Source: Methanofollis aquaemaris
GTDB lineage: Archaea; Halobacteriota; Methanomicrobia; Methanomicrobiales; Methanofollaceae
Direction: 5' to 3'
Length of the DNA: 64,000 bases
Assembly (NCBI RefSeq): GCF_017357525.1
Contig: NZ_CP036172.1
Location: forward strand, 1,586,561-1,650,560
Both the position numbers and the translations under genes were made by a program. This document shows, one piece after another, positions 20,150-28,181 of the stretch. The notes beneath the pieces were generated by a model. That model did not search any database and was not told where the DNA came from. It was given only the letters and a program-made list of their open reading frames with translations. How positions within the stretch are numbered: position 1 is the first letter of the stretch; each line of letters starts with the position of its first letter.

Positions 20150-20491
20150 TCAGAGGATCTCTGAGAGGTCGCCCTGTGTATAGTCCTCAAGGGCCTGGGC
20201 AACGGTCGCGGCGTTCCCAAAGCTGTAGACCTTGATCCCGGCCGCCTTGAGAGCGGTGGCGGCGTTGCCACCGAGTTGGCCGGTGAGCAGAACGGTGGCG
20301 CCGTGGTCGACGAGCACCTGAGCGGAACGGGGGCCGACGCCGCCTGCGGCATCGACGAGTTCGTTCTTGACCGAGACAAAGGTTCCGGCATCGGTGTCGG
20401 CAAAGATAAAGTACGGCGCCCGGCCAAACCTGGGCTCGACCGCGGCCTCAGCGCCCTCTCCCTTCGCGGTGATGCAGACGATCAATGACAT
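20150..20491 (-). CDS. NifX/NifB-type iron-molybdenum cofactor-like protein
   Basis: A protein of 113 residues with the NifB/NifX fold (PF02579): '[20 protein letters not shown]' opens, '[20 protein letters not shown]' and '[17 protein letters not shown]' follow. Members bind a metal cluster precursor. No nif structural genes are visible nearby, so a nitrogenase role is not supported by the window; a role in general Fe-S or cofactor handling is more likely. It overlaps the previous gene by 10 bases. Confidence 0.85.
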   Translation of the reverse strand: MSLIVCITAKGEGAEAAVEPRFGRAPYFIFADTDAGTFVSVKNELVDAAGGVGPRSAQVLVDHGATVLLTGQLGGNAATALKAAGIKVYSFGNAATVAQALEDYTQGDLSEIL

Positions 20492-20850
20492 CCCCCGTCG
20501 CAGTTGTCGTGTCCCTCTTCGCCCTGGGTGCAGGTGCTCTCCCCTGAAGTGAGGTGACCGGCGGCGTACTCCGCGGCTACGGCGTCGATCTCCCCGGCGA
20601 TCCCGATGAAGACCTCCACCCCGTTTGCGTGGAAGAGGTCGACGGCCCGCGGGCCCATACCACCGGCGATGACGGCGTTGACACCGTGCTCGGCGAGGAA
20701 CGCCGGGAGGCGTCCGGGCTCATGGCCGGGGCTGAGAAGGTCGGCCTGCCTGGCGAGGTTCCCGCCTTCCACTTCAAAGATCGCGTATTTCTCACAGTGT
20801 CCAAAATGTGCTGAGACGATCTCTCCGTCTTTTGCAATCGCGAGTTTCAT
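20482..20850 (-). CDS. NifX/NifB-type protein with Cys/His tail
   Basis: A protein of 122 residues. The NifX fold is seen in 'DGEIVSAHFGHCEKYAIFEV', 'NAVIAGGMGPRAVDLFHANG' and 'VEVFIGIAGEIDAVAAEYAA'. The C-terminus adds a Cys/His tail ([16 protein letters not shown]) likely to bind metal. First gene of the five-gene cluster running leftwards to 18068. Confidence 0.85.
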   Translation of the reverse strand: MKLAIAKDGEIVSAHFGHCEKYAIFEVEGGNLARQADLLSPGHEPGRLPAFLAEHGVNAVIAGGMGPRAVDLFHANGVEVFIGIAGEIDAVAAEYAAGHLTSGESTCTQGEEGHDNCDGGCH

Positions 20851-21062
20851 CTATATTCCACCTCCGCGACCGGCGGGGGCCTGGCCGTGCCGCCGGTGCA
20901 CAGACATAATTTGTACTCATATGCGCATAAAGAAAAACCCTCCGGTCCTGGCACCAGGTGAGGACGGTGACGACCCTCTTCTGGCGAGAGCGATGCACGA
21001 CTTCATAGGAGCGCACAAATTATTTCAGGGGACAGGGCGATGTATATCAGTCTCATCTTTCC

Positions 21063-21134
21063 GGGCCCGTAGCTTAGTGGTGGAGCGTCCGGCTCATAAC
21101 CGGACGGCCGTGGGTTCGAATCCCTCCGGGCCCA
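21063..21134 (+). tRNA. tRNA with CAT anticodon (Met or agmatidine Ile2)
   Basis: Acceptor GGGCCCG/CGGGCCC, D stem GCTT/GAGC, anticodon stem TCCGG/CCGGA with CTCATAA loop (anticodon CAT), T stem GTGGG/CCCTC with TTCGAAT loop, discriminator A. The second pair of the T stem is a T-T mismatch. The CAU anticodon alone does not say whether this is elongator Met or an Ile2 tRNA read with a modified C. The 3' 50 bases are copied at 25913-25962 at the far end of an integrated element; CCA not encoded. Confidence 0.9.
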
Positions 21135-21135
21135 T
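21085..21135 (+). repeat. attL-type direct repeat (51 bp, in tRNA gene)
   Basis: The left repeat starts in the D stem at 'gcgtccggctcataaccg' and ends at the T after the discriminator A. It is identical base for base to 25913-25963. The bases on both sides differ (A/T before, G/C after), so the shared block is exactly 51 bases. Confidence 0.85.
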
Positions 21136-21730
21136 GTTATTTTGGATAAATATTGTTTAAAAGCAGTCAAATTCTACATATAACGGTTAAAATACAATAT
21201 TATCCAAATCGGGGCACTTAAATTCCATAATTTTACAGATCTCCATCCCCCTCTCCCGACAATGTGAAAGCGCATATTCTCCTTTTTCCCCCGTATTCCT
21301 TTTCTTTTGTCCTGATATCTCATTTCCTTCTACTTTTCTACTGTCCGTACAGTTCTGTATCTGTCCGGACAGTTTCGGATCGTCCGAACACCTCATGTAA
21401 CGTGGGCCGTGCGTGAGGAGGACTCCATTGAATGATGCGCCACCCGTCCGCTGATATGTCGGCGCTCTTGACCCTCCTCCATACTCTCTGAACCCCAGTA
21501 GAGGAGATCCTCTTTAGGCCTCCGTCCTTGATCCGTCTATTCAGATGTCCTTCTTGCTGGGAGGGAGCGATCTCCCCAACTAACCTCTGGCCTCCATACT
21601 ATCCAAGAGAATACTCCTTCAAAACAAGAGAAATAGAGGAGAAGAGAATAGAAAAGAAGAAATATCCTAGGAGAGGAAAAGGAGAGTTCTCCAAGAGAAA
21701 TAGAAATTACACAGGAGAAAAGAAGAGTAA
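21136..21730. other. Left arm of the element, non-coding, with operator-like dyads and purine-rich tract
   Basis: No gene is well supported. 21340-21387 holds three neighbouring dyads: ACTGTCCGTACAGT (imperfect), CTGTCCGGACAG (perfect, 21361-21372) and TCGGA-TCG-TCCGA (21375-21387), each with GTCCG, spaced 19-20 bases apart. 21610-21770 is almost pure A/G on the plus strand, rich in 'aggagaagag'-like words. A weak 69-codon frame on the minus strand (21187-21396) runs through the dyads and is not called. Confidence 0.5.
21340..21387. promoter_or_regulatory. Three tandem GTCCG dyads, possible operator
   Basis: GTCCG occurs at 21343, 21363 and 21382, each as part of an inverted repeat. A spacing of 19-20 bases, about two helical turns, puts them on one face of the DNA. 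This resembles a multi-site operator or a plasmid iteron-like site of the element. Function inferred. Confidence 0.35.
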
Positions 21731-21778
21731 AAAAGAGAGAAAGTCTCACAGACTTCAGAGAAGAGAACAGACGCCTCT

Positions 21779-22018
21779 ATGGTGAAGAAACAGATCTATG
21801 GATGCGGAAAGGTCAATCCGCTCACGGCGGGGAGAGAGTTCGGCCAGATCGTGGACGGAGCGATCGCGCAGTTCATCTCGCAGTCGGATGAAAAAATCAC
21901 TTTCAAGATCGAGATCGAAGTGGAGGATGAGAAAGATTTTGATGAGAACCTTCAGCAGGGGACACGGTAGAACCGTGCTGTCCTCCACATCAAAAAAGCA
22001 GAGTCTAAAGCGGAATGA
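21779..22018 (+). pseudogene. Remnant of DUF499 ATPase C-terminus with in-frame TAG
   Basis: An open frame of 63 codons (21779-21970) reads IYGCGKVNPLTAGREFGQI, then 'DGAIAQFISQSDEKITFKIE'. It then continues past a TAG (21968-21970) as NRAVLHIKKAESKAE to a TGA at 22016. This resembles the last part of DUF499 proteins (phage-defence associated ATPases, over 900 residues), which end with an 'itleIea..p.Gf....vr.v.eN...L.f' pattern. The TAG stands where a Glu (GAG) before 'eN' would be expected. The body of the gene is absent. Read as a decayed leftover of an earlier defence gene; homology is by eye and not confirmed. Confidence 0.5.
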
Positions 22019-22199
22019 AGAAAATTCTCCATTTTTTCTCCACCTTGTTCAAGATAATGACGATATCCTTGGAGGGATGATAAACGCCCATACAATCCCC
22101 TTCAGGGTAGATGAAAGAGAAAACATCCCCCTCAATACCATCTAAGAAAATCATTGAATTAATGACTTAGATTAAATAAAATCATCGAGATCCAATGGA

Positions 22200-25100
22200 T
22201 TAGTGGAAATCGCTGTTAGAATACAAAATATTCTTAGAGGTATAATTGATATAACCCGCATTAAATTTCGTCTCATCAGAAATTAGAGGCGACTTAATTG
22301 CCAAAAATGACTGCTGCCCCTCTATCCACTGTAATATTAAGTCCCTTTGTTTTTGGGTAAAGTTAATTTCACGAATTAAGTCTTCGACTTCATCGATACA
22401 GAACCCCCTTAGTTTTGCACGGAATATAAACAGAATGGGATCAAGGATTGTATTATCGATGGATCGTATTTTATCAAATATCTGAGATTTATCATAATAA
22501 CTGGCATTAACAGATTTAAACTTGTAGGAGCAAATATATTGTTCATACTCCACCATTGGGGCGATTATGAGGAACAGGTTGAATAAATCATCAGCGGTAT
22601 AATTGATAACATATTTCTGAAAAGCATCCATCATATGTTGGAAATGTTCTGAGAATGGTGAGTTTTGTATTGGTATTGTATTTGTTGACCACGGAACAGG
22701 AATAAGTTGCATCTGCTGGCAAAGATATGAAATGCGACTAAGAACTATACTGGGATCATGAGTATTACAGATCAAATCTGTCAAATTTGAAAAAACGCAA
22801 TCAATAATTGATGAAGTCAATACAGGAGAAGTGCCGTGGATAATATTAACCGAGAACAAAACCCCTGGGCCATATGTTTCAATAATATCATCTAATGGTA
22901 TAATCTGATAATAAACCCCATCCAAGGCATTAAACCGGTTATTTTTACATAGTGAGTAAATTTGTCTTTTATTTTCTTGAAAAACTTCAAATATCAACTT
23001 ATCCAATCCAAGGTGATCTGAAACGATTTTTTTCTCCTTTATCTCATAGTAGAATGAAAAGTAAGGGAGAACCGAAAATACACTTAATGCAGAAGATGCT
23101 CTATCATTTTCACTACAATTTATGCCATTGGATATATACTCAATCAAAGATTTACGAATGGGAATTATATTGACAGTATCTGCGGTCACCAATGGATATA
23201 TAAGCTCATTAATAGGCATGCTTTCATTGAAATAGGATCCATTCTGTTTCGCATCTAGATTCAAGTCAATGCATAAGGCCATACAAGAAAAAACTATGTT
23301 TTTCGTCACATCAGGAGAAGGCGCAATAAACTCAAGAGAACGCACAACAAAGGATAAAAGATTGAATCGAGATTGAAGATTCATTCCTTCACTTGCATCA
23401 AGAATTAAAGACAGCAATTCATTCGCAGCATCTTCTTGATTTCTATTCTGGATTTGGAGAGATAATTGGGCGACTAAATCCCATTCGCCATTACTTATTT
23501 TTGGCAATAGGAAGTTACCCAGATCTTCAGGAGACTTATAATTCCTGACCAAAAAATATGCAGTAAAATATTCTAAAAAGGTTCTATGTGTGAATTGGTA
23601 TAGGTTATCACTGATACCAGGGGAACCCACTTCAGAAAATACCCATGCTCGACCTTTACAAAACTTAACAAATTTCTTTGCAGTTAACAAGGCCATATCA
23701 GGGTCATCATATCTTTTAGGATAGAGATAATTCTCTGTTAATTCTATGAACGTTCTTTCTGGGACACCCGTTTGTAGTTTCTCATTTGAATACACTTCAT
23801 TAGCAATGTACATCAGTGTTGGTCTTAAATGGGCTTCAAAGGAGACATCAGAATCTATTCCTCTTATTTTATCCCACCTCTCAAATAGCAATTCAGAACA
23901 TTTTCCATAGACATCAGGACGATTTTTAGGGATATATCCTTCTCCACGGTATAATTCACACATTAATGATAGCATGAGTGGGTTTGAACGCAAATCCTTC
24001 ACACTAATACTTTCATTTAAGAAAGAAACGACATTTTCAACTATTTCTTTATCATCCGAGTTCAGATTATGTTTGAACCATTTCTCAACATATTCCTTCA
24101 CTTGTTTGTTGTTAAAATCAGAGATATAGTACTTCTTAAACCGATCTTTGCTTAGGGGGGCCTGTTCATATCCTACTTTTCTCGATGTCACAAGTATAGG
24201 AACAGATGGGTATAGATCGCAGAATGACTCTATGTTATCACTAATAGTCCGCCTCTTACTGGTGTCTAATAGTTCATCAAGACCATCAAAAATTACAAAT
24301 GCCCGTCCATTCATCAATAAATATTCAAAAGCTCCAGCAGGGGGTTTTTGTTGATACAAACTTCTTGAGATTTCTTCGATATATTCAAGAATTGAACAAT
24401 GGTTGGACTCGAATTTAGTCCCATAATCACGTAATACTACCAGTATTGGCGTAACATCTCTTCCACCAAGTTGTTTAGATGTAAAACCTCTTCCAAAATC
24501 ATAACACAATTTGTAGGTTAGAGTTGTCTTCCCAGCACCAGGATCACCCAAAACAACCGAACGATATATCAAAGAGACAAAATCCTCACAGGCTATCAAT
24601 TTGCGATTTTCAACATCTGGACTCATTGAATCTAAAAAATTAGGGAAAACATAAAGGTCATCAAGAAGTATTTTTTCTGCGTTTTTGAAGTGTGCTGTGC
24701 TTAAATACTTATAACGTTCAGTAACTTGGCGTCGATATTTCCTTTCAAATTCAAGATATTGTTGCACGGTAGGTTTATCATTGCTTTCAAGTTTTCGAAT
24801 ATTGTAGTTTAAATTCTCTAACTCATCCTGCAACATCCTAAATCTGAGATTTTCCATCATTTCATGCGCGAAAAGACTGCCTCTCCTAATATCCTCCACA
24901 TATACATTTGCGCAACCTGCTATTAATGCATCAAAAAGAGAATCCGAAATTTTGACGATATTGTCTTCGGTTAGATCTAAATGAAGTAACAATAATTTTC
25001 CGAATTCACGACGTATCATATCAATATTCGCGTCATGATCTTTTTTTAGGACTTTTGCAGAAAATATTTGCCTAACAACAGTTTCCACTTCCTGAGATCG

Positions 25101-25286
25101 AAGGAAAACCTCGATCTGCCTTACATCATGCCCATTGTTTGTTTCAATTTTCTCAACAGCAGAACTAACAATATCAGAAAGTTCTCTGTCGGTTTGAAGA
25201 TCTCGTCGAAATTTCCTAGATACTTCACCAAATAATTGGAAGGTAGCATTAGAAATTACACCAATAATAGCCTCAGCAATCACCAC
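22200..25286 (-). CDS. NACHT-domain STAND NTPase, probable defence protein
   Basis: A protein of 1,028 residues. An N-terminal region (about 1-240) of unknown fold, opening with a short hydrophobic stretch (AEAIIGVISNATFQLFGEVS), leads to a NACHT NTPase: Walker A 'VLGDPGAGKTTLTYKLC' (247-254), Walker B 'VIFDGLDELLD' (331-340), then 'ILVTSRKVGYEQ'. About 570-600 carries 'QFTHRTFLEYFTAYFLV', a common NACHT helical signature. The last 400 residues are helical with no recognised repeats and probably sense a target. Starts at GTG with GGGAG upstream. Codon and base use is far more AT-rich than in all neighbours. It is the only large gene of the element, so an antiphage role is likely but inferred. 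Confidence 0.8.
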   Translation of the reverse strand: MVIAEAIIGVISNATFQLFGEVSRKFRRDLQTDRELSDIVSSAVEKIETNNGHDVRQIEVFLRSQEVETVVRQIFSAKVLKKDHDANIDMIRREFGKLLLLHLDLTEDNIVKISDSLFDALIAGCANVYVEDIRRGSLFAHEMMENLRFRMLQDELENLNYNIRKLESNDKPTVQQYLEFERKYRRQVTERYKYLSTAHFKNAEKILLDDLYVFPNFLDSMSPDVENRKLIACEDFVSLIYRSVVLGDPGAGKTTLTYKLCYDFGRGFTSKQLGGRDVTPILVVLRDYGTKFESNHCSILEYIEEISRSLYQQKPPAGAFEYLLMNGRAFVIFDGLDELLDTSKRRTISDNIESFCDLYPSVPILVTSRKVGYEQAPLSKDRFKKYYISDFNNKQVKEYVEKWFKHNLNSDDKEIVENVVSFLNESISVKDLRSNPLMLSLMCELYRGEGYIPKNRPDVYGKCSELLFERWDKIRGIDSDVSFEAHLRPTLMYIANEVYSNEKLQTGVPERTFIELTENYLYPKRYDDPDMALLTAKKFVKFCKGRAWVFSEVGSPGISDNLYQFTHRTFLEYFTAYFLVRNYKSPEDLGNFLLPKISNGEWDLVAQLSLQIQNRNQEDAANELLSLILDASEGMNLQSRFNLLSFVVRSLEFIAPSPDVTKNIVFSCMALCIDLNLDAKQNGSYFNESMPINELIYPLVTADTVNIIPIRKSLIEYISNGINCSENDRASSALSVFSVLPYFSFYYEIKEKKIVSDHLGLDKLIFEVFQENKRQIYSLCKNNRFNALDGVYYQIIPLDDIIETYGPGVLFSVNIIHGTSPVLTSSIIDCVFSNLTDLICNTHDPSIVLSRISYLCQQMQLIPVPWSTNTIPIQNSPFSEHFQHMMDAFQKYVINYTADDLFNLFLIIAPMVEYEQYICSYKFKSVNASYYDKSQIFDKIRSIDNTILDPILFIFRAKLRGFCIDEVEDLIREINFTQKQRDLILQWIEGQQSFLAIKSPLISDETKFNAGYINYTSKNILYSNSDFH

Positions 25287-25912
25287 TCAGATCTCCCTTA
25301 AGATCAATACCAAACCTTCTGTGAGAGCAAATAAAATCCTTTCCTTTTAATAAAATTTTAAAAAGAATTCAAATCATCCTAATCGACAGGAGATAGCATA
25401 ATACGAGATCAAATAGGAACAAAAAAGATCCCCAAAGATTTTGAGATTTATGCTGTTATAAAAAGACCGCAAATACTCTAAAATTAAGAAGGCACGTAAT
25501 ATCTTTATTGGGCTCTGTAGAAACCCTCACCATTTCTAGGTACGAGCGTGATTCAACCGCCTTCCCCCATCTTCTCGCCGGGGGCTAGCACCCCGGACCC
25601 CTGGGATGAAGATAGGGCCGGGAAGGCAAAATCAATCGTCATGAAGAGCGTAATGCCGCCCCTCGCCTATCTTCGCGCGGGGGGACCGGGGGGCGGCCAG
25701 CCCCCCGCAGAGATATTCAGCAAGAGGTTTTCTACAAGGCCCTTTATTGAGCGAATTCGTTTGTTAAACTATAGAAGTGCCATGTTCTTTCATGCTGAGG
25801 AAACCGAAAGGAGCATTCCTCCCGCCTTCTGCATGAATTTTTCCGCGTGTGTTTTTTCGTCTTGATTTATTTCCGATATGGCCTTCTTCTTGAATTATCT
25901 CGCCATTCTGTT
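25287..25912. repeat. Right arm of the element: promoter region, GC-rich repeat blocks, possible ferritin-like scrap
   Basis: 25287-25500 is AT-rich and should hold the NACHT promoter ('aaaggaaaggattttattt' on the minus strand). 25545-25740 carries the same GC-rich dispersed repeat as the chromosome ('ccccggacccctgggatga', 'cgaagatagg'-type). Just inside the right repeat, the minus strand of 25803-25897 reads FKKKAISEINQDEKTHAEKF and so on to a stop, with no start; this has a ferritin or rubrerythrin-like look but is too short to be sure. Confidence 0.4.
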
Positions 25913-25963
25913 GCGTCCGGCTCATAACCGGACGGCCGTGGGTTCGAATCCCTCCGGGCCCAT
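25913..25963 (+). repeat. attR-type direct repeat (51 bp tRNA fragment)
   Basis: A perfect copy of the 3' 50 bases of the CAT tRNA plus one base. It lacks the acceptor 5' strand and the 5' part of the D arm, so it is not a functional tRNA gene. It marks the right end of the element. Confidence 0.85.
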
Positions 25964-25999
25964 CTTTTCCTTCATAATCGTTCCCGAGTATCCATCAGA

Positions 26000-26839
26000 T
26001 CAGCCAACGGCGTCGTTTCCTTTTTGCTCCTGCAGGTCGCCCCGTCGCCGCCAGAAGAGGTACCCCAGCAGCGCCGAGACCACCGCGAGCCCGAGCCCGA
26101 ACTCGGTCGTGATATAGAGCGTCGCCCCGGCCGGGACGGTCAGAGGGTCGAAGACGCCCTGGATGAGAAGGTTATGGCTGCCATGATACAGCACCGCCGG
26201 CCAGAAACTGCCAGAACGGAGCCTGAGCCAGGCGAGCATGGTGGCGATCCCGACGATGGAGACAGTGAAGCAGAGGAGAGCGTACGAGGTCTGGGTGCCC
26301 GAAGTGTAGAGCCCAACAAGGATGAGCGGATAGTGCCACACGCCCCAGATGAGCCCGGAGAGGAGAGCAGTGCGGGTGAAGGTGGTGCACCGGTACAGCC
26401 CCGGCACCAGCACCCCGCGCCACCCGAGTTCCTCCCCGAGACCCAGAAATATGCTCTGCGGGAGGGCGAGCAACGCCGCACCGACCAGCATAAAGGCGAC
26501 ACCGTCACCCAGGATACTGCCCGGCCCAATGAACCAGACCGGGAGATAGATCACAAGACAGTAGAGAAGCGGGATGAGAAGGGCGAAGAGCAGGTATCGG
26601 AGGGGGCCGGGCGGCCACCCCATCCCCCGCAGGGAACGTTCAAAGACCATCTGGGTGATCAAACCCGCTACGGCCGGCGACCACATCAGGCCGACGACCA
26701 GCGCGGGTTCAAGATCACCGGCGGCGGCGATCAGGTACCAGAAGACCGAACTGAAGGCAAAGACCAGCACCACATAGAGGCCGACTTTGAAGATGGCACG
26801 CCGCCGGGCCGTCTCAGATACAGCATCTCGACGATCCAT
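26000..26839 (-). CDS. CPBP-family intramembrane metalloprotease
   Basis: A protein of 279 residues with about eight membrane helices. The CPBP (Abi, PF02517) motif 1 is 'GLGEELGWRGVL' (two Glu plus Arg), motif 2 holds 'LIWGVWHYPLIL' (His) and motif 3 has 'LYHGSHNLLIQG' (His). In eukaryotes relatives cut prenylated proteins; in archaea the substrate is unknown. A strong GGGAGG lies 4 bases upstream of the ATG at 26839. It follows the integrated element but has host-like base composition. Confidence 0.85.
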   Translation of the reverse strand: MDRRDAVSETARRRAIFKVGLYVVLVFAFSSVFWYLIAAAGDLEPALVVGLMWSPAVAGLITQMVFERSLRGMGWPPGPLRYLLFALLIPLLYCLVIYLPVWFIGPGSILGDGVAFMLVGAALLALPQSIFLGLGEELGWRGVLVPGLYRCTTFTRTALLSGLIWGVWHYPLILVGLYTSGTQTSYALLCFTVSIVGIATMLAWLRLRSGSFWPAVLYHGSHNLLIQGVFDPLTVPAGATLYITTEFGLGLAVVSALLGYLFWRRRGDLQEQKGNDAVG

Positions 26840-26918
26840 GAACCTCCCTGGTCACTGAGATGATATGGGGATATCGATCCCCCCGACCGGTTCCCCTCGA
26901 TACATGGTGGGCTGAACA

Positions 26919-27821
26919 CTACCTCGTCTCAGAGTCGGCATAATAATTCGCGAGCACCACCCCGGCGATGATCAGGACGCTCGCAACGGCGTGGTAGGAG
27001 AGGAACGTCTCCTGCAACACGAGCACACCAGCAACCACCGAGACCACGACCGAGAGGTTCTGGATGATGCCCACCTGCGCCGCTTCCAGTTCTTTCAGGC
27101 TGTACATCGCGAGAAACGAGGTCGCAACCGAGGTGAAGAGGGCGAGGTACAGGATCTCAATGAGAAAATCGGTACTTCCGAGCAGCACGAGCGTGCCGTC
27201 AAGGTCCAGGCCCTCGCACCCCACCGCCGCAGCGAGAAAAACCACACATCCGCAGAGCATCATGAGAAAGGTCAGGCTCACGGGGTCGATGGTGCGGGAG
27301 AGACGTCGGCCCATCACGATGTACAGGGAGGTAGCAAAGACCGAGAGGACGGTCAGGACCAGACCCAGGGTGCTGACCCCAGCCTCGCCGATCCCCTCCA
27401 TCAGGAAGAGGAAGACGATCCCCGCGATGGAGACGAAGAAGCAGACGAACTGTTTCGCATTGACCCGTTCCCCCAGGAGCACGAGACCGAGGACCCCTAC
27501 ACAGACCGGCGTGAAGGCCGAGATGATCCCCGCCTCCGACGAGGATATCGAGAGTAGACCAAAGGCCTGCAGAGAGAAGAAGAGGATCGGTTGGGCAAGA
27601 AGAAGGACCATGAGATCGCGGAGCCCAGTTCTCGGAAGACGCACGCTGATCACCCCGGCCGCGACCAGGGCCAGCATCACCAGAAACGAGAGGGTGAAAC
27701 GGAAGGCAAGCGTCGTGAACGGTTCGGCAGAGTCCAGGGACTCCTTGACGAAGAGGAAACTCAGACCGATAAAGGAGGCATTCAAAACGGCTGCCAGGTA
27801 CGCGATCGTCCTTTGATCCAT
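26919..27821 (-). CDS. EamA/DMT-family transporter
   Basis: A protein of 300 residues from the start at 27821 (MDQRTIAYLAAVLNA). Ten membrane helices in two EamA halves: 'FIGLSFLFVKESLDSAEPFT' is the first signature, followed by 'SSSEAGIISAFTPVCVGVLG' in the first half, and 'LEAAQVGIIQNLSVVVSVV' in the second. It likely exports metabolites or amino acids; specificity is not visible. 79 bases upstream of the CPBP protease on the same strand. Confidence 0.85.
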   Translation of the reverse strand: MDQRTIAYLAAVLNASFIGLSFLFVKESLDSAEPFTTLAFRFTLSFLVMLALVAAGVISVRLPRTGLRDLMVLLLAQPILFFSLQAFGLLSISSSEAGIISAFTPVCVGVLGLVLLGERVNAKQFVCFFVSIAGIVFLFLMEGIGEAGVSTLGLVLTVLSVFATSLYIVMGRRLSRTIDPVSLTFLMMLCGCVVFLAAAVGCEGLDLDGTLVLLGSTDFLIEILYLALFTSVATSFLAMYSLKELEAAQVGIIQNLSVVVSVVAGVLVLQETFLSYHAVASVLIIAGVVLANYYADSETR

Positions 27822-28181
27822 GAAATCCCAATAAATTGTGAGAACCGAGCAGATACGTCTTTTGAAGCACACACGCTGAATAATTCGGGATTTATTCTCA
27901 TCACCACATCAGGTCCGGATTCGCAGACCTGGCACGATTGCGGCCCGGTACCCCCCAGGAGAGGAAAAATGGCGATGGACATGATCCATGAATGTTCGAC
28001 CGCCACGATACACGGGATCGCGCTGAAAGAACGTTCTCAGGAAAAAAGAGGAGACCCGGAAAAAATACCGGAATATCGAAATTTCATGCAACGGCCGTAC
28101 GGTCTGGCCCGCCTTCCGGCCAACCCCGTCACCGGTAGATATATATGTTTATTTTTATATTTCGGTGTGTCTGGTGATTAC
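27822..28181. other. Intergenic gap with probable divergent promoters
   Basis: 360 bases between the divergent DMT transporter and the next gene. TATA-like 'agatatatatg' (about 28138) and 'tttttatatt' (about 28152) lie shortly before the downstream ATG at 28182. The open frame seen across the middle, continuous with the downstream gene, shows no protein-like character. Nothing else is recognised. Confidence 0.5.

Larger units (their letters stand above)
21085..25963. mobile_element. Integrated genomic element between 51-bp tRNA-derived repeats
   Basis: A perfect 51-base direct repeat, spanning the D-stem end to one base past the tRNA, occurs at 21085-21135 (in the intact tRNA) and 25913-25963 (as a bare 3' fragment), 4,828 bases apart. 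This is the layout left by an archaeal integrase acting on a tRNA 3' end. Content between: a broken DUF499-like C-terminus, a 1,028-residue NACHT NTPase and non-coding DNA. The NACHT part is strikingly AT-rich compared with flanks. No recombinase was recognised inside, so excision would need help from elsewhere or the element is a remnant. Confidence 0.75.

Noticed and set aside
18427-20850. A nitrogenase (nif) cluster
   Set aside because: Only NifX-like and MinD-type genes are present; no nifH, nifD, nifK or nifB radical-SAM gene is seen.
21187-21396. A 69-codon minus-strand frame in the left arm of the element
   Set aside because: It has no clear Shine-Dalgarno, runs across the operator-like dyads and resembles nothing known.
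21528-21785. An 85-codon plus-strand Lys/Glu/Arg-rich frame in the purine tract
   Set aside because: The composition follows directly from an A/G-only tract; no protein-like features outside it.
25913-25963. A second tRNA gene at the right end of the element
   Set aside because: It lacks the 5' acceptor strand and most of the D arm, so it is only the 3' copy made by integration.
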